A stretch of DNA of 13,781 nucleotides from the NCBI GenBank assembly GCA_039584255.1, contig JBDGYE010000107.1, forward strand, positions 1-13,781. Reading direction: 5' to 3'. The first letter of the stretch is position 1. Each line of letters opens with the position of its first letter. This document shows positions 1 through 7,607 of the stretch, one piece after another. The translations under genes and the position numbers were made by a program. Below the pieces are notes generated by a model, which was not told where the DNA came from, did no database searches, and saw only the letters and a list, made by a program, of their open reading frames with translations. The stretch is from JBDGYE01 sp039584255 (lineage in GTDB: Bacteria > Gemmatimonadota > Gemmatimonadetes > Palauibacterales > Palauibacteraceae).

Positions 1-379
1 TGAGTCATGCCCAGTCATTCCGTCAAGATGGTGACACGTCAGCAGCCCCCGTTTCCATACGCCCAACCTGAACCGGCGCCGTCCGTTCGTCCACCTGCGG
101 GCACCAGGACGATCAGGCACTGGTACTCCATGACCCGCGATCGATAGTTTCGGCGGACGGCCGGCCGGTCCTAACGCCGAAACACGGCTGAGCACAGGCA
201 GCGTTCGATCCGGCACGGCGCGGAGGTTGCTGAAGGGACCACGGAGGAGGGGAAACCGATAGCTTCCCGGACCTCAAGAGAAAGGTACGGGAGATCCAGA
301 GGAGGTGGCGGCGTTTTGCGCGGCGGCAACAGAACGCGAGTTGCTCTGTCTCCCGGAGTGACAGGAGGGTATCACGACA
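1..379. other. Upstream stretch without a recognisable gene
   Basis: No ORF in this stretch has a recognisable protein or a convincing ribosome binding site. A long minus-strand open frame (about 113-601) gives an Arg/Ser/His-rich, low-complexity translation typical of a shadow frame in high-GC DNA. I looked for a glycine or tetrahydrofolate riboswitch ahead of the folate-related operon and did not find the conserved core. The promoter of the small gene at 380 probably lies here, but I see no clear -35/-10 pair. Confidence 0.5.
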
Positions 380-595
380 ATGGAAGTACAGGTGCTGGTT
401 CAGGGGCCGGACACTGTTCACCCCATCGTGGTTCAAGTGCAGGATTCGGAGGATCCGGTTCGGTCGTTCTCTGACGCTCTTTCGCAGGGAGCCCAGGTGC
501 TCAGAGTAGGAGGAGCACTGTTCCGAATGGACACCGTGCTGGCGGTCGTGGTGCGCACGTCCTTCGTGGAGCCAGGTGGGCGGGGCGGCTGGTAG
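380..595 (+). CDS. Small hypothetical protein (71 aa)
   Basis: I do not recognise this protein. It is supported by an AGGAGG Shine-Dalgarno sequence at 363-368 placed 11 bases before the ATG, which is better than the signal of most ORFs of this size here. The product is rich in Val and Gln with alternating hydrophobic residues (for example MEVQVLVQG at the N terminus and VLAVVVRTSF near residues 53-62), suggesting a small beta-rich soluble domain. It has no signal peptide, no membrane segment and no cysteine. The tail is Gly/Arg-rich and ends GRGGW. It is followed by a GC-rich hairpin (627-647) and then by the GcvT-like operon 163 bases downstream, so it may be its own transcript or the first gene of that operon. 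It could also be a chance ORF, since nothing but the ribosome binding site and composition supports it. Confidence 0.5.
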   Translation: MEVQVLVQGPDTVHPIVVQVQDSEDPVRSFSDALSQGAQVLRVGGALFRMDTVLAVVVRTSFVEPGGRGGW

Positions 596-626
596 TCGCA
601 TTGAGCGTTCTATGGTAGATCACCAG

Positions 627-647
627 CCCGGCTCCGGTCGGGCCGGG
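627..647 (+). terminator. GC-rich hairpin after the small gene, possible terminator
   Basis: The arms CCCGGC (627-632) and GCCGGG (642-647) pair perfectly around a 9-base loop, 32 bases after the stop of the small gene. There is no T-run after it, so it may be a weak or factor-assisted terminator or just an mRNA structure. Confidence 0.3.
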
Positions 648-758
648 ATTCAGGGTACTGCGCGTCGCTGCTTACACCGATAGTTTGAACCGTGACGGTC
701 CTCGGCGGAGGCTTGCGGCCGACGCCTTGCGGCTACGTTCACTCTGCCCTGCACGACC

Positions 759-1946
759 ATGCTCAAAGGCACTCCTTTCCACGCGCGTACCAGCGCGCTC
801 TGTCAGGCAAGCAACTGGCGGCGGTGGGCCGGCCACATCGTGGCAAGCTCGTACGAACTGCAGCATGACCGTGAATACTGGGCGATCCGCACCGCGGCGG
901 CCCTGATCGACGTCTCCCCTCTGTACAAGTACCTGATCAGCGGAACGGACGCGGAGCGCCTCATGAACCGTGTCGTCACCCGCGACGTGGTCAGGTGTGC
1001 GGTGGGTCAGGTCATGTACACGACGTGGTGCGACGACCGGGGGAAGGTCATCGACGATGGCACGCTCGCCAGACTGGACGACAGGACCTTCCGCCTGACA
1101 GCGGCCGACCCCACCCTCGGCTGGCTGAAGGACAACTCCGTCGGCTTGGACGTCTCCGTCGAGGACATCTCGGCCGCCACCGCCGCCCTGGCAATTCAGG
1201 GGCCTTCGTCCCGGACGATCCTGAATTCGCTCAGCGACACCGGCCTGGAAGGACTCCGGTTCTTTAGGCAGATCTCAACGCGACTGGCGGGAATCCCGGT
1301 GTGGGTTTCGAGAACCGGCTACACGGGCGATCTCGGCTACGAGATCTGGGTCGATGCCGGCGACGCCCTTCCGCTGTGGGACGTGGTCGTGGCGGCGGGC
1401 GAGCCTCACGGCCTGCTGGCAGCAGGAATGCTCGCCCTCGACATGGCACGAATCGAGGCGGGCCTGTTACTGATCGCCGTGGATTACGTATCGGTTAGGG
1501 AGGCGCTGATCGAGGCCCGCGAATCCTCGCCTTTCGAGCTCGGGCTCGGCTGGACCGTGAGCCTCGACAAGGGCTTCTTCGTAGGACGCGATGCATTGCG
1601 GCGAGAGAAGGAGATCGGTTCCGAGTGGATGCTGCGAGGGCTGGAGGTGGACTGGGAAGGACTCGAGCACGTGTATGGGGAGATGGACCTGCCTCCCGAG
1701 CTGCCGGTTCATGCTTGGCGGACCAGCGTTCCCGTCTACGCGAAGGGCCGACAGGTGGGCTACGCAACCAGCGGTTGTTGGTCTCCACTTTTGAAGAAGT
1801 ACATCGCCCTGGCCCATCTGCGCTCGACCTGGGCTCGGCCTGACACGGCCGTGGAGATGGAAGTGACCGTGGAGCACGAGCGACAGCGCGCTCCGGCGAC
1901 GGTAGTGCCGATGCCCTTCTTCGATCCGGAGCGAAAGAAAGCCTGA
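759..1946 (+). CDS. GcvT-like aminomethyltransferase family protein (folate-binding)
   Basis: This 395-residue protein has the GcvT fold seen in glycine cleavage T-protein, DMSP demethylase and the C-terminal half of dimethylglycine/sarcosine oxidases; these proteins pass a one-carbon unit to tetrahydrofolate. Visible family motifs are WAIRTAAALIDVSPL (41-55), ALAIQGPSSRTIL (143-155), the hallmark SRTGYTGDLGYEIWV (184-198), ALDMARIEAG (226-235), GWTVSLDKGFFVGRDAL (264-280) and the C-terminal barrel segment VGYATSGCWSPLLKKYIALA (333-352). The N terminus GTPFHARTSAL is the usual family start, so ATG 759 is kept although no good Shine-Dalgarno precedes it. Where true T-proteins carry an N-A-x-N-x-x-K-D segment with the catalytic Asp, this protein reads LTAADPTLGWL (113-123), and no H-, P- or L-protein gene is nearby, so it is probably not the glycine cleavage enzyme. 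It leads a tight operon with two flavoproteins, 11 bases ahead of the first, which suggests oxidation of an amine or methyl donor coupled to folate. The substrate is unknown. Confidence 0.85.
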   Translation: MLKGTPFHARTSALCQASNWRRWAGHIVASSYELQHDREYWAIRTAAALIDVSPLYKYLISGTDAERLMNRVVTRDVVRCAVGQVMYTTWCDDRGKVIDDGTLARLDDRTFRLTAADPTLGWLKDNSVGLDVSVEDISAATAALAIQGPSSRTILNSLSDTGLEGLRFFRQISTRLAGIPVWVSRTGYTGDLGYEIWVDAGDALPLWDVVVAAGEPHGLLAAGMLALDMARIEAGLLLIAVDYVSVREALIEARESSPFELGLGWTVSLDKGFFVGRDALRREKEIGSEWMLRGLEVDWEGLEHVYGEMDLPPELPVHAWRTSVPVYAKGRQVGYATSGCWSPLLKKYIALAHLRSTWARPDTAVEMEVTVEHERQRAPATVVPMPFFDPERKKA

Positions 1947-1957
1947 GAGGCGGAGCG

Positions 1958-3547
1958 ATGACACGCTACGACGCCGTCGTCATAGGTGGCGGGCACAACG
2001 GCCTCACCGGCGCCGCCTATCTAGCCAGAGCGGGGAAGAGGGTTGTCGTGCTCGAGCGTCGCCACCTGGTGGGCGGGGCTACTGTCACCGAAGAGATCAA
2101 CCCGGGCTTCAAGTACTCGGTCTGCTCCTACGTGGTAAGTCTCATGCGGCCGGAGATTATCCGAGAGCTCGGGCTTTCACGACACGGCCTGGAGATCCTG
2201 CCTCTCGAGAGCACTCTCACACCACTTCCCGACGGCGACTACCTGATCCGTTGGGCAGACCCGGACCTGACGCGAAGGGAGATCTGCCGCCACTCGCCAA
2301 GAGATGCAGATGCGTACGAGGAGTATGGCAGGCTGATGTATCGGATGGCATTCGCGGTCAAGCCGATCCTGTCCATGATCCCGCCGGATCCGTCCTCGCT
2401 CAGCCCGAAGGATCTCAAGGGGCTCCTGCGCCTCGGGCGGTACTTCCGGAGCCTGCGCGAGCGTGACTTCGTGTGGCTGTACAAGCTCATGACGATGAGC
2501 TCAGCCGACTTCCTAGACGAATGGTTCGAGACCGAGCCCCTCAAAGCGACTCTGTCCGCCAGCGGCATCATTGGGACCTTTCTGGGACCTCGGTCGCCGG
2601 GGACGGCTTACGTCCAGCTCCATCACTACATGGGTGAGATCGACGGCGTGTTCAGGGCGTGGGGATTTGCGCGCGGCGGAACTGGCGCGCTGGCCGAGGC
2701 TCTCGCGTCGGCAGCCCGGGAACAGGGGGCGGAGATCAGACTGAACGCTTCCGTGGAACGTGTTATGGTGGAGAGGGGGCGGGCCGTGGGGGTGGCCCTG
2801 GAGAGCGGCGAGGAGATCCGAGCTCCGCTGGTTCTCTCCTCTCTGGACCCGAAGCGGACCTTTCTCGGACTCTTGGAGTCGTCCGAGTTGCCGGACGGCT
2901 TTATCGAGTCGATCCGGCGATTCAGGATCCGCGGGTCCTCGGGGAAGGTGAACCTCTCGCTGTCCGAGCTGCCGGATCTCACATGCATGCCCGGGCCGGG
3001 TCGGCACCTGCGCGGCGCAATCTCCATTAGCCCTTCGATCGACTACCTGGAGCGAGCCTACGACGACGCGAAGTACGGGGAGTTCTCACGCCGGCCGTAC
3101 ATGGACATCATCATTCCGTCGCTCATCGACCCGGGCATGGCTCCACCGGGAAGGCACGTCATGTCGATCTTCGTTCAGTACGCCCCGTACCGCTTGAGTG
3201 GTGGGTGGAACGAGGCCAAACGCGCGGCTTTCGGTGACACGGTGATTGACACCCTGGCGCGATTCGCCCCCAACATCGGGCAGGCCATCCTGCACCGGCA
3301 GGTCGTGACACCCCAGGACATGGAGGAAACTTTCGGCCTGACGGAGGGAAACATCTTCCATGGCGAGCTCGCGCTGCAGCAGCTCTTCTGCTTCCGGCCC
3401 GCCTACGGTTGGGCAGATCACCGTACGCCGCTTGCCGGACTGTATCAGTGCGGTTCCGGCACGCACCCCGGCGGAGGCATTACGGGTGGCCCCGGGCGTC
3501 TCGGTGCTCTCAGAGCCCTCGCGGACCAGAAAGGCGGCAGGCGATGA
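1958..3547 (+). CDS. PYROXD2/CrtI-like NAD(P)/FAD-dependent oxidoreductase, copy 1
   Basis: The product (529 aa) is a flavin-dependent amine oxidase/phytoene desaturase superfamily protein, closest in pattern to the PYROXD2-like 'phytoene dehydrogenase-related' group. The N-terminal FAD-binding Rossmann motif is VVIGGGHNGL (7-16), with the ribose-binding Glu at position 33 (VVVLER) and the following LVGGATVTEE. The middle carries the family blocks EWFETEPLKATL, ARGGTGALAEAL and AISISPSIDYLERA. The C-terminal FAD motif is GLYQCGSGTHPGGGITG (494-510). Length is normal for the family. The ATG follows a purine-rich GAGAGGCGGAG stretch and lies 11 bases after the GcvT-like stop; its own stop overlaps the start of the paralogue downstream. 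Carotenoid desaturation is unlikely because no other carotenoid gene is present; oxidation of a small amine or methylated compound with transfer to the GcvT-like partner is an inference from the operon. Confidence 0.88.
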   Translation: MTRYDAVVIGGGHNGLTGAAYLARAGKRVVVLERRHLVGGATVTEEINPGFKYSVCSYVVSLMRPEIIRELGLSRHGLEILPLESTLTPLPDGDYLIRWADPDLTRREICRHSPRDADAYEEYGRLMYRMAFAVKPILSMIPPDPSSLSPKDLKGLLRLGRYFRSLRERDFVWLYKLMTMSSADFLDEWFETEPLKATLSASGIIGTFLGPRSPGTAYVQLHHYMGEIDGVFRAWGFARGGTGALAEALASAAREQGAEIRLNASVERVMVERGRAVGVALESGEEIRAPLVLSSLDPKRTFLGLLESSELPDGFIESIRRFRIRGSSGKVNLSLSELPDLTCMPGPGRHLRGAISISPSIDYLERAYDDAKYGEFSRRPYMDIIIPSLIDPGMAPPGRHVMSIFVQYAPYRLSGGWNEAKRAAFGDTVIDTLARFAPNIGQAILHRQVVTPQDMEETFGLTEGNIFHGELALQQLFCFRPAYGWADHRTPLAGLYQCGSGTHPGGGITGGPGRLGALRALADQKGGRR

Positions 3548-5124
3548 GCCGACGCCGCGACGCCATCGTCATTGGAGCCGGGCACAACGGTCTGATCACG
3601 GCCGCGTACCTGGCTCGGGCCGGCCTCGAGGTTGTCGTGCTGGAGCGAGCCGGTATCCTCGGAGGCGCCGCGGTCACCGAGGAGCTGTGGCCCGGCTTCC
3701 GGTGCGACACCGGTGCCCATCACATAGGAGGGTTGCACCCCGCGCTGTGGAAGGACCTGGACCTGAGCCGCCACGGAGCCGAACTGTTTCGGCCGGACCC
3801 CACCGTGATGACGCCGCTGCCTGCCGGAGGCGGTCTCGTCCTGCGACGGGATCTGGCGGCGACGGCCAAGTCGATCGAGCTGCACTCGCCCGCGGACGCG
3901 GGGCGATGGGAAGCCTTCGCCGGGCTGGTGGCTCGGGTCGCTTCGCTCCTGGAGACGGTTCACGCGACGGTTCCGCCCCGGGTCCCGCAAGTCTCCGGCT
4001 CGGATCTGCCCGACCTGGTACGGTTGGGGGCGCGTCTCCGCGGCCTGGGACGCAAAAAGATGATGGAGGCGCTACGTGTTCTCCCGATGACGGCCGAGGA
4101 ACTCCTCAGCGAGTGGTTCGAGACCGATGCCCTCAAAGGTACGATCGGCGCGGTCGCGCTAACGGGCATGGCCCAGGGGCCGATGGCCACCGGAACGGCG
4201 ATGATGCTGTTTCACCATCATGTGGGGGCCGAGCCGGGAGTCGTACGGCCTCAGGTCCGGGCGCGCGGCGGTACCGGGGCCCTCGCCGCGGCCCTGGCGG
4301 GCACTGCGAAGGCCGCGGGAGTCCAGGTCCGGACCCAGGCGCAGGTCGAGCGAATACTGGTCGGGGACGGGGCGGTGCGAGGCGTCGTCCTGCGCGGCGG
4401 GGAAGAGGTTCTTTCCGACCTTGTGGCCTCGAGCGCGGACCCGACATCGACCTTCCTGGAGCTGCTCGATCCGACTGACCTCGACAGCTCGTTCGTTCGA
4501 GATGTGAGGTCGATCCGGTACCGTGGCGCGACCGCGAAGGTGCACCTGGCACTGGGCGAGTTGCCGAAGTTCGAGGGCGTGGAGGAATCCGCGCTGACGG
4601 GCGCGATATCGATCAGTCCCAGTCTGGAGTACCTCGAGCGGGCTTCCGACGCGGCGAAGTACGGAGCAATCTCGGAAGAGCCCTACCTCGAGGCTGTAAT
4701 CCCGACCATCTTGGACCCGATTCTGGCGCCCGAGGGAAGGCACGTGATGTCGGTCCTGGTTCAGTATGCGCCCTACAATCTGAGCGCTCCAGGCTGGGAC
4801 GCATCCCGACGGGCCGAGCTTGGCGACCGGACCGTGGCGACTCTGGCCCGATATGCGCCCAACCTGCCGGACGCGATCCTGGAGAGGCAGGTGTCCGCAC
4901 CCGCGGACCTTGAGGACCGATTCGGCCTGCGGGAGGGAAACATCTACCATGGCGAGATGACTCTGGACCGCCTGTTCTTCATGCGCCCGGTCCCCGGCTG
5001 GGCGCGCTACGACACGCCGGTCCGCGGTCTCTACCTGTGTGGGGCGGGATCCCATCCCGGAGGAGGCGTCACGGGCTATGCCGGCCGAAACGCGGCTCGT
5101 CGGATTCTCGGACGGAGCCGGTGA
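3544..5124 (+). CDS. PYROXD2/CrtI-like NAD(P)/FAD-dependent oxidoreductase, copy 2
   Basis: This 526-residue paralogue of the preceding gene shares its whole architecture: FAD Rossmann motif VIGAGHNGLITAAYLARAG (9-27), Glu34 in VVVLERA, ARGGTGALAAAL, the block AISISPSLEYLERA, RHVMSVLVQYAPY, FGLREGNIYHGEM, and the C-terminal FAD motif GLYLCGAGSHPGGGVTG (495-511). The open frame extends upstream to about 3409, but that part lies inside the previous gene and is not conserved. I chose ATG 3544, which forms an ATGA overlap with the stop of copy 1 and has a GGCGGCAGG-like ribosome binding sequence; this implies translational coupling. The two copies differ at many positions in the middle (for example FHHHVGAEPG here against HHYMGEIDG in copy 1), so they may bind different substrates or form a heteromer. 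Function beyond FAD-dependent oxidation is not shown by the sequence. Confidence 0.88.
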   Translation: MSRRRDAIVIGAGHNGLITAAYLARAGLEVVVLERAGILGGAAVTEELWPGFRCDTGAHHIGGLHPALWKDLDLSRHGAELFRPDPTVMTPLPAGGGLVLRRDLAATAKSIELHSPADAGRWEAFAGLVARVASLLETVHATVPPRVPQVSGSDLPDLVRLGARLRGLGRKKMMEALRVLPMTAEELLSEWFETDALKGTIGAVALTGMAQGPMATGTAMMLFHHHVGAEPGVVRPQVRARGGTGALAAALAGTAKAAGVQVRTQAQVERILVGDGAVRGVVLRGGEEVLSDLVASSADPTSTFLELLDPTDLDSSFVRDVRSIRYRGATAKVHLALGELPKFEGVEESALTGAISISPSLEYLERASDAAKYGAISEEPYLEAVIPTILDPILAPEGRHVMSVLVQYAPYNLSAPGWDASRRAELGDRTVATLARYAPNLPDAILERQVSAPADLEDRFGLREGNIYHGEMTLDRLFFMRPVPGWARYDTPVRGLYLCGAGSHPGGGVTGYAGRNAARRILGRSR

Positions 5125-5147
5125 CCTCCGAGCATACAGCCCGTCGA

Positions 5148-5162
5148 GCCGGACCTGCCGGC
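5148..5162. terminator. Small hairpin between convergent genes
   Basis: GCCGG (5148-5152) and CCGGC (5158-5162) can pair around a 5-base loop in the 57-base gap between the convergent oxidoreductase and peptidase genes. It is short and has no T-run on either strand, so a role in ending transcription is only possible. Confidence 0.22.
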
Positions 5163-5181
5163 GCCGACCCTCCTGTTCCGC

Positions 5182-6624
5182 CTATGAGCTGTAGAGATCT
5201 ATGATCCGCTGGATGGCCAGCCGACATACCTGGCAGAAGTAGTCCGTCCGGGTGAACATGATGCAGTCGGTCTCCGACCGGTACATGCCGTGCGCTTCGT
5301 ACATCGCTCCCTCGAACGCACCCACATGACCTGAGTAGCGCATCGTCGTCAGCAGCTCTCGCTCCACTTCCCGCTGCTCACGGAAGAGAGCGTCGAATTC
5401 TCCCTCCGGCGCCCCGGAATCGATGAGCGCCTGTCTGTTCGCCCTCACATCGCGCGCGTGCGACTCGAAGTACTCCTTGTCCCAGGGCGTTGGAACGGGC
5501 GTTTCTTCGCTGACCAGCTCAGCCCACTTGAGCCGGGACGGGTCGTGCAGGGCCGTGACGTTCGGCTCCCACGGCTCGGGGTGCTCAGCCCCTCCCGTCT
5601 CGTAGGCCACCGAGGAGGTGTAGTATTCGTCTGCCAGCCCGGCGAAATGATGACCGAACTCGTGCACGAAGATGTAGTCCGCGAACTCCGTGTCGACGGC
5701 AGTAGTGGACTGGAAGTTGTAGATGCCGCCTCCACCGTACTGCTTTTCGTTGACCAGGATCTCGACGAATTCGTAGGGAGCGGCCGAGAGGACGTCCCGG
5801 AGCGACCGGTTATCGTAGGTGAGCAAGTACCGCTCGGAGTCGAAGATGTTGTACTCGGCCGAAACGGGCGTGCGCCGGAAGCGGCCGACGTGTGGACGAT
5901 TCACCCCCGTTCTCGGTGACGGAAGGTCGATGGCCCACACGTTGAAGTCGGCGCGGCGGCTGCTGAACGGCTCCACCGAGAACAGAACGTCGACCAGCCT
6001 TCGAGCGTCCGAGTGGAACTTGTCCATTTCTTCTGCGCTGTACCCCTCGCTGAGCAGGACGATATCCACCTTTTGCGCGGACGGACCGTTCTCGAACACC
6101 GTCCACACCTGACCCGACGGCGGCGGGTCGGCCGGGTTGACGAAGCGCGAGCTCGGGTCTACCCTAGCCGACCACATCTCGTGGAAAGCTCCCTGTGGGT
6201 CCCTCTTCTTCAGCACCACCTGCACCGGCTTCAGCGGCCATGGGAAGCGCAGCGACTCGTGGAAGGTCCGGTGCATCGCCCGTGCCTCGGTCGTGGTCTC
6301 CCATTCGCCGAAGATGGAGGCGAATCCCCGCGAGTAGATTACGCGGTTCGTAGTAGGATCGATCACCTCGAACAGGTACTTGCCCAGGTTCGTGTCGTCG
6401 ACGAGGCGGGTCAGACTTCCGGCCCACGACCCGTCCGAGACCACCCGATCGAGACTTACGATCTCCTCGCCGAGCCCCCCGGTGTGGAAGTAGTCCACCC
6501 GCATGGCCCTTCGAGTGAAGTGCCGATCGAACTCGTCACTGGCCTCCTGGGCCTGGGCTTGCGGTGACGAGAACGTCAGGAAGCCGATGAGGATGAGAAT
6601 TGCACGCTCGGGACCGCTAACCAT
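5182..6624 (-). CDS. Secreted M64-family (IgA peptidase-like) zinc metallopeptidase
   Basis: The 480-residue product is a peptidase M64 (IgA peptidase family) protein. From ATG 6624 it starts with a signal peptide: a short charged N terminus, the hydrophobic run AILILIGFLTF (8-18) and a likely cut after AQA (about residue 25), so it should be exported. An N-terminal M64 domain of beta type covers about residues 35-165. The catalytic domain carries the block VDIVLLSEGYSAEEM (186-200), the N-V-W-A-I-D strand (228-233) and the zinc site HEFGHHFAGLADEY (321-334), with His321, His325, catalytic Glu322 and the downstream Asp/Glu. The C terminus has the family's cysteines in DCIMF and FCQVC (C454, C464, C467). 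The open frame reaches back to 6954, but that extension is Ser/Arg-rich and lies over the divergent gene, so the start before the signal peptide is preferred. True IgA cleavage is not implied; a general secreted or periplasmic peptidase is more likely. Confidence 0.9.
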   Translation of the reverse strand: MVSGPERAILILIGFLTFSSPQAQAQEASDEFDRHFTRRAMRVDYFHTGGLGEEIVSLDRVVSDGSWAGSLTRLVDDTNLGKYLFEVIDPTTNRVIYSRGFASIFGEWETTTEARAMHRTFHESLRFPWPLKPVQVVLKKRDPQGAFHEMWSARVDPSSRFVNPADPPPSGQVWTVFENGPSAQKVDIVLLSEGYSAEEMDKFHSDARRLVDVLFSVEPFSSRRADFNVWAIDLPSPRTGVNRPHVGRFRRTPVSAEYNIFDSERYLLTYDNRSLRDVLSAAPYEFVEILVNEKQYGGGGIYNFQSTTAVDTEFADYIFVHEFGHHFAGLADEYYTSSVAYETGGAEHPEPWEPNVTALHDPSRLKWAELVSEETPVPTPWDKEYFESHARDVRANRQALIDSGAPEGEFDALFREQREVERELLTTMRYSGHVGAFEGAMYEAHGMYRSETDCIMFTRTDYFCQVCRLAIQRIIDLYSS

Positions 6625-6880
6625 GAAGCCGCTCACTGCCTGGGGTTCGCGAGATGCAGGTCGTCCGGGATGATCGCCCTGACCGATCGCTGAGACAAGA
6701 TGACGACTCCCTCTCCACGGAAGCCGGCTTGCCTCGCGAGGTGTGCAACGGAACTCGGGGAGACCGCTCCCGTACCATCGAAAGCCCGGTCGCCGACAGG
6801 CGCTTGCTGCAGCTGCAAGTCGTCCGGCGGCCACTCTGGTGCTGGCGCCTCGGGCACGCGACGTGAAGTATGAGGAGATC
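6625..6880. promoter_or_regulatory. Divergent intergenic region between the M64 peptidase and DUF1232 genes
   Basis: This 256-base stretch must contain the promoters of both flanking genes because they point away from each other. I see no convincing -35/-10 pair, operator palindrome or terminator. Open frames from both sides extend into it without recognisable protein content. The only clear element is GGAG (6874-6877) just before the start at 6881. Confidence 0.4.
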
Positions 6881-7507
6881 ATGGAAGTGGATGCAGTCGA
6901 GAGGATGATCGCTGAGGCGATTGCGGACGAGGAGCAGACTGGCCGGCTGGCCAAGGCTCTGCGGGAGAGGGCGGCCGGTCATCGGAGACGGGTCACGAGC
7001 ACCCAACTCGAGGGCGCGATCGGCTTCGTCCGGGACTACGTGAGCCACGTGCCAGTCTACATGCGCGAGGGCCTGGAGGCGGCCCGCATGGCCGGCGTCG
7101 AGCGCGAGATGAGCCGGGTCCTCGAGGAGGCTGCATCCTACTGGCAGATGAAGGACGACATCATCCCCGATCAGCTGGGTCTTCTGGGGGTGATCGACGA
7201 TGCCTACTGCTCTCTGACCCTGATCCAGGCGGTCTCCGACCGCTACGAGCAGGAGACCGGGAGGCCCCTCTTCTCGCACGACCTCAACGCTGCCAATGAG
7301 GCCATGCGACGCTTCATCGGGGAGCCCACGGCGTCGCAACTCGACATGTACGTGGGGGGGAAGCTGCAAGCTGATCCGATGATGCAGATGGTGCGGGCCC
7401 TCACGGCCGTGTCCTCGAAGACGGGCGGCTTCTCGGTATCGCAGGCAGACCACATCTGGGACGGCCTCACCACCGACGAGATCCTGAGGGCGGCCACGCC
7501 CCGATGA
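6881..7507 (+). CDS. DUF1232/YkvA-like protein
   Basis: This 208-residue protein contains one copy of the DUF1232 (YkvA-like) motif at about residues 84-112: AASYWQMKDDIIPDQLG followed by LLGVIDDAYCSL. It matches the family pattern of a Tyr, a D-x-I-P-D turn, a glycine-rich hinge and a second D-D pair. The biochemical role of the family is unknown. The ATG at 6881 is chosen because GGAG sits four bases upstream; an open frame reaches back to 6743 and a GTG at 6863 is in frame, but neither has a good ribosome binding site. The N-terminal 80 residues are charged and helical (A/E/R-rich). The C-terminal 90 residues contain DMYVGGKLQADPMMQMV and have no membrane segment. The lysine aminotransferase follows on the same strand after 100 bases, so co-transcription is possible. 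Confidence 0.7.
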   Translation: MEVDAVERMIAEAIADEEQTGRLAKALRERAAGHRRRVTSTQLEGAIGFVRDYVSHVPVYMREGLEAARMAGVEREMSRVLEEAASYWQMKDDIIPDQLGLLGVIDDAYCSLTLIQAVSDRYEQETGRPLFSHDLNAANEAMRRFIGEPTASQLDMYVGGKLQADPMMQMVRALTAVSSKTGGFSVSQADHIWDGLTTDEILRAATPR

Positions 7508-7607
7508 GAGCACCAGGCGGGGTGTATGAATAGGCCGTGAGGCGGTAGTTTGTCGCCGTGTCGGATTGGCACGCAACGATCACCCCGACGTCGACCGAGA
7601 GTTAGCC

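Noticed and set aside
1..379. Glycine or tetrahydrofolate riboswitch ahead of the folate-related genes
   Set aside because: I could not find the conserved cores or a plausible set of paired stems.
113..601. Long minus-strand ORF of 162 codons at the start of the window
   Set aside because: Its translation is Arg/Ser/His-rich with no motif, it has no ribosome binding site, and it lies antisense to the better-supported small gene at 380-595.
1958..5124. Carotenoid biosynthesis cluster (two phytoene desaturases)
   Set aside because: The proteins look like the PYROXD2 group, and no phytoene synthase, cyclase or prenyl synthase gene is present.
6625..6954. N-terminal extension of the M64 peptidase reading frame
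   Set aside because: The extension is Ser/Arg-rich, lies over the divergent gene, and would bury the clear signal peptide starting at 6624.
145..7552. Recurring TAGTTT(G) motif at 145, 681 and 7546, two of them 60-80 bases before gene starts
   Set aside because: It recalls the Bacteroidota -10 pattern TAnnTTTG but is one base short, lacks a matching upstream TTG box, and three hits of a short motif in 13.8 kb can be chance.
6617..7576. Minus-strand ORF of 319 codons over the DUF1232 gene
   Set aside because: It has no recognisable domain and mirrors the DUF1232 gene, which has a family motif and a ribosome binding site.
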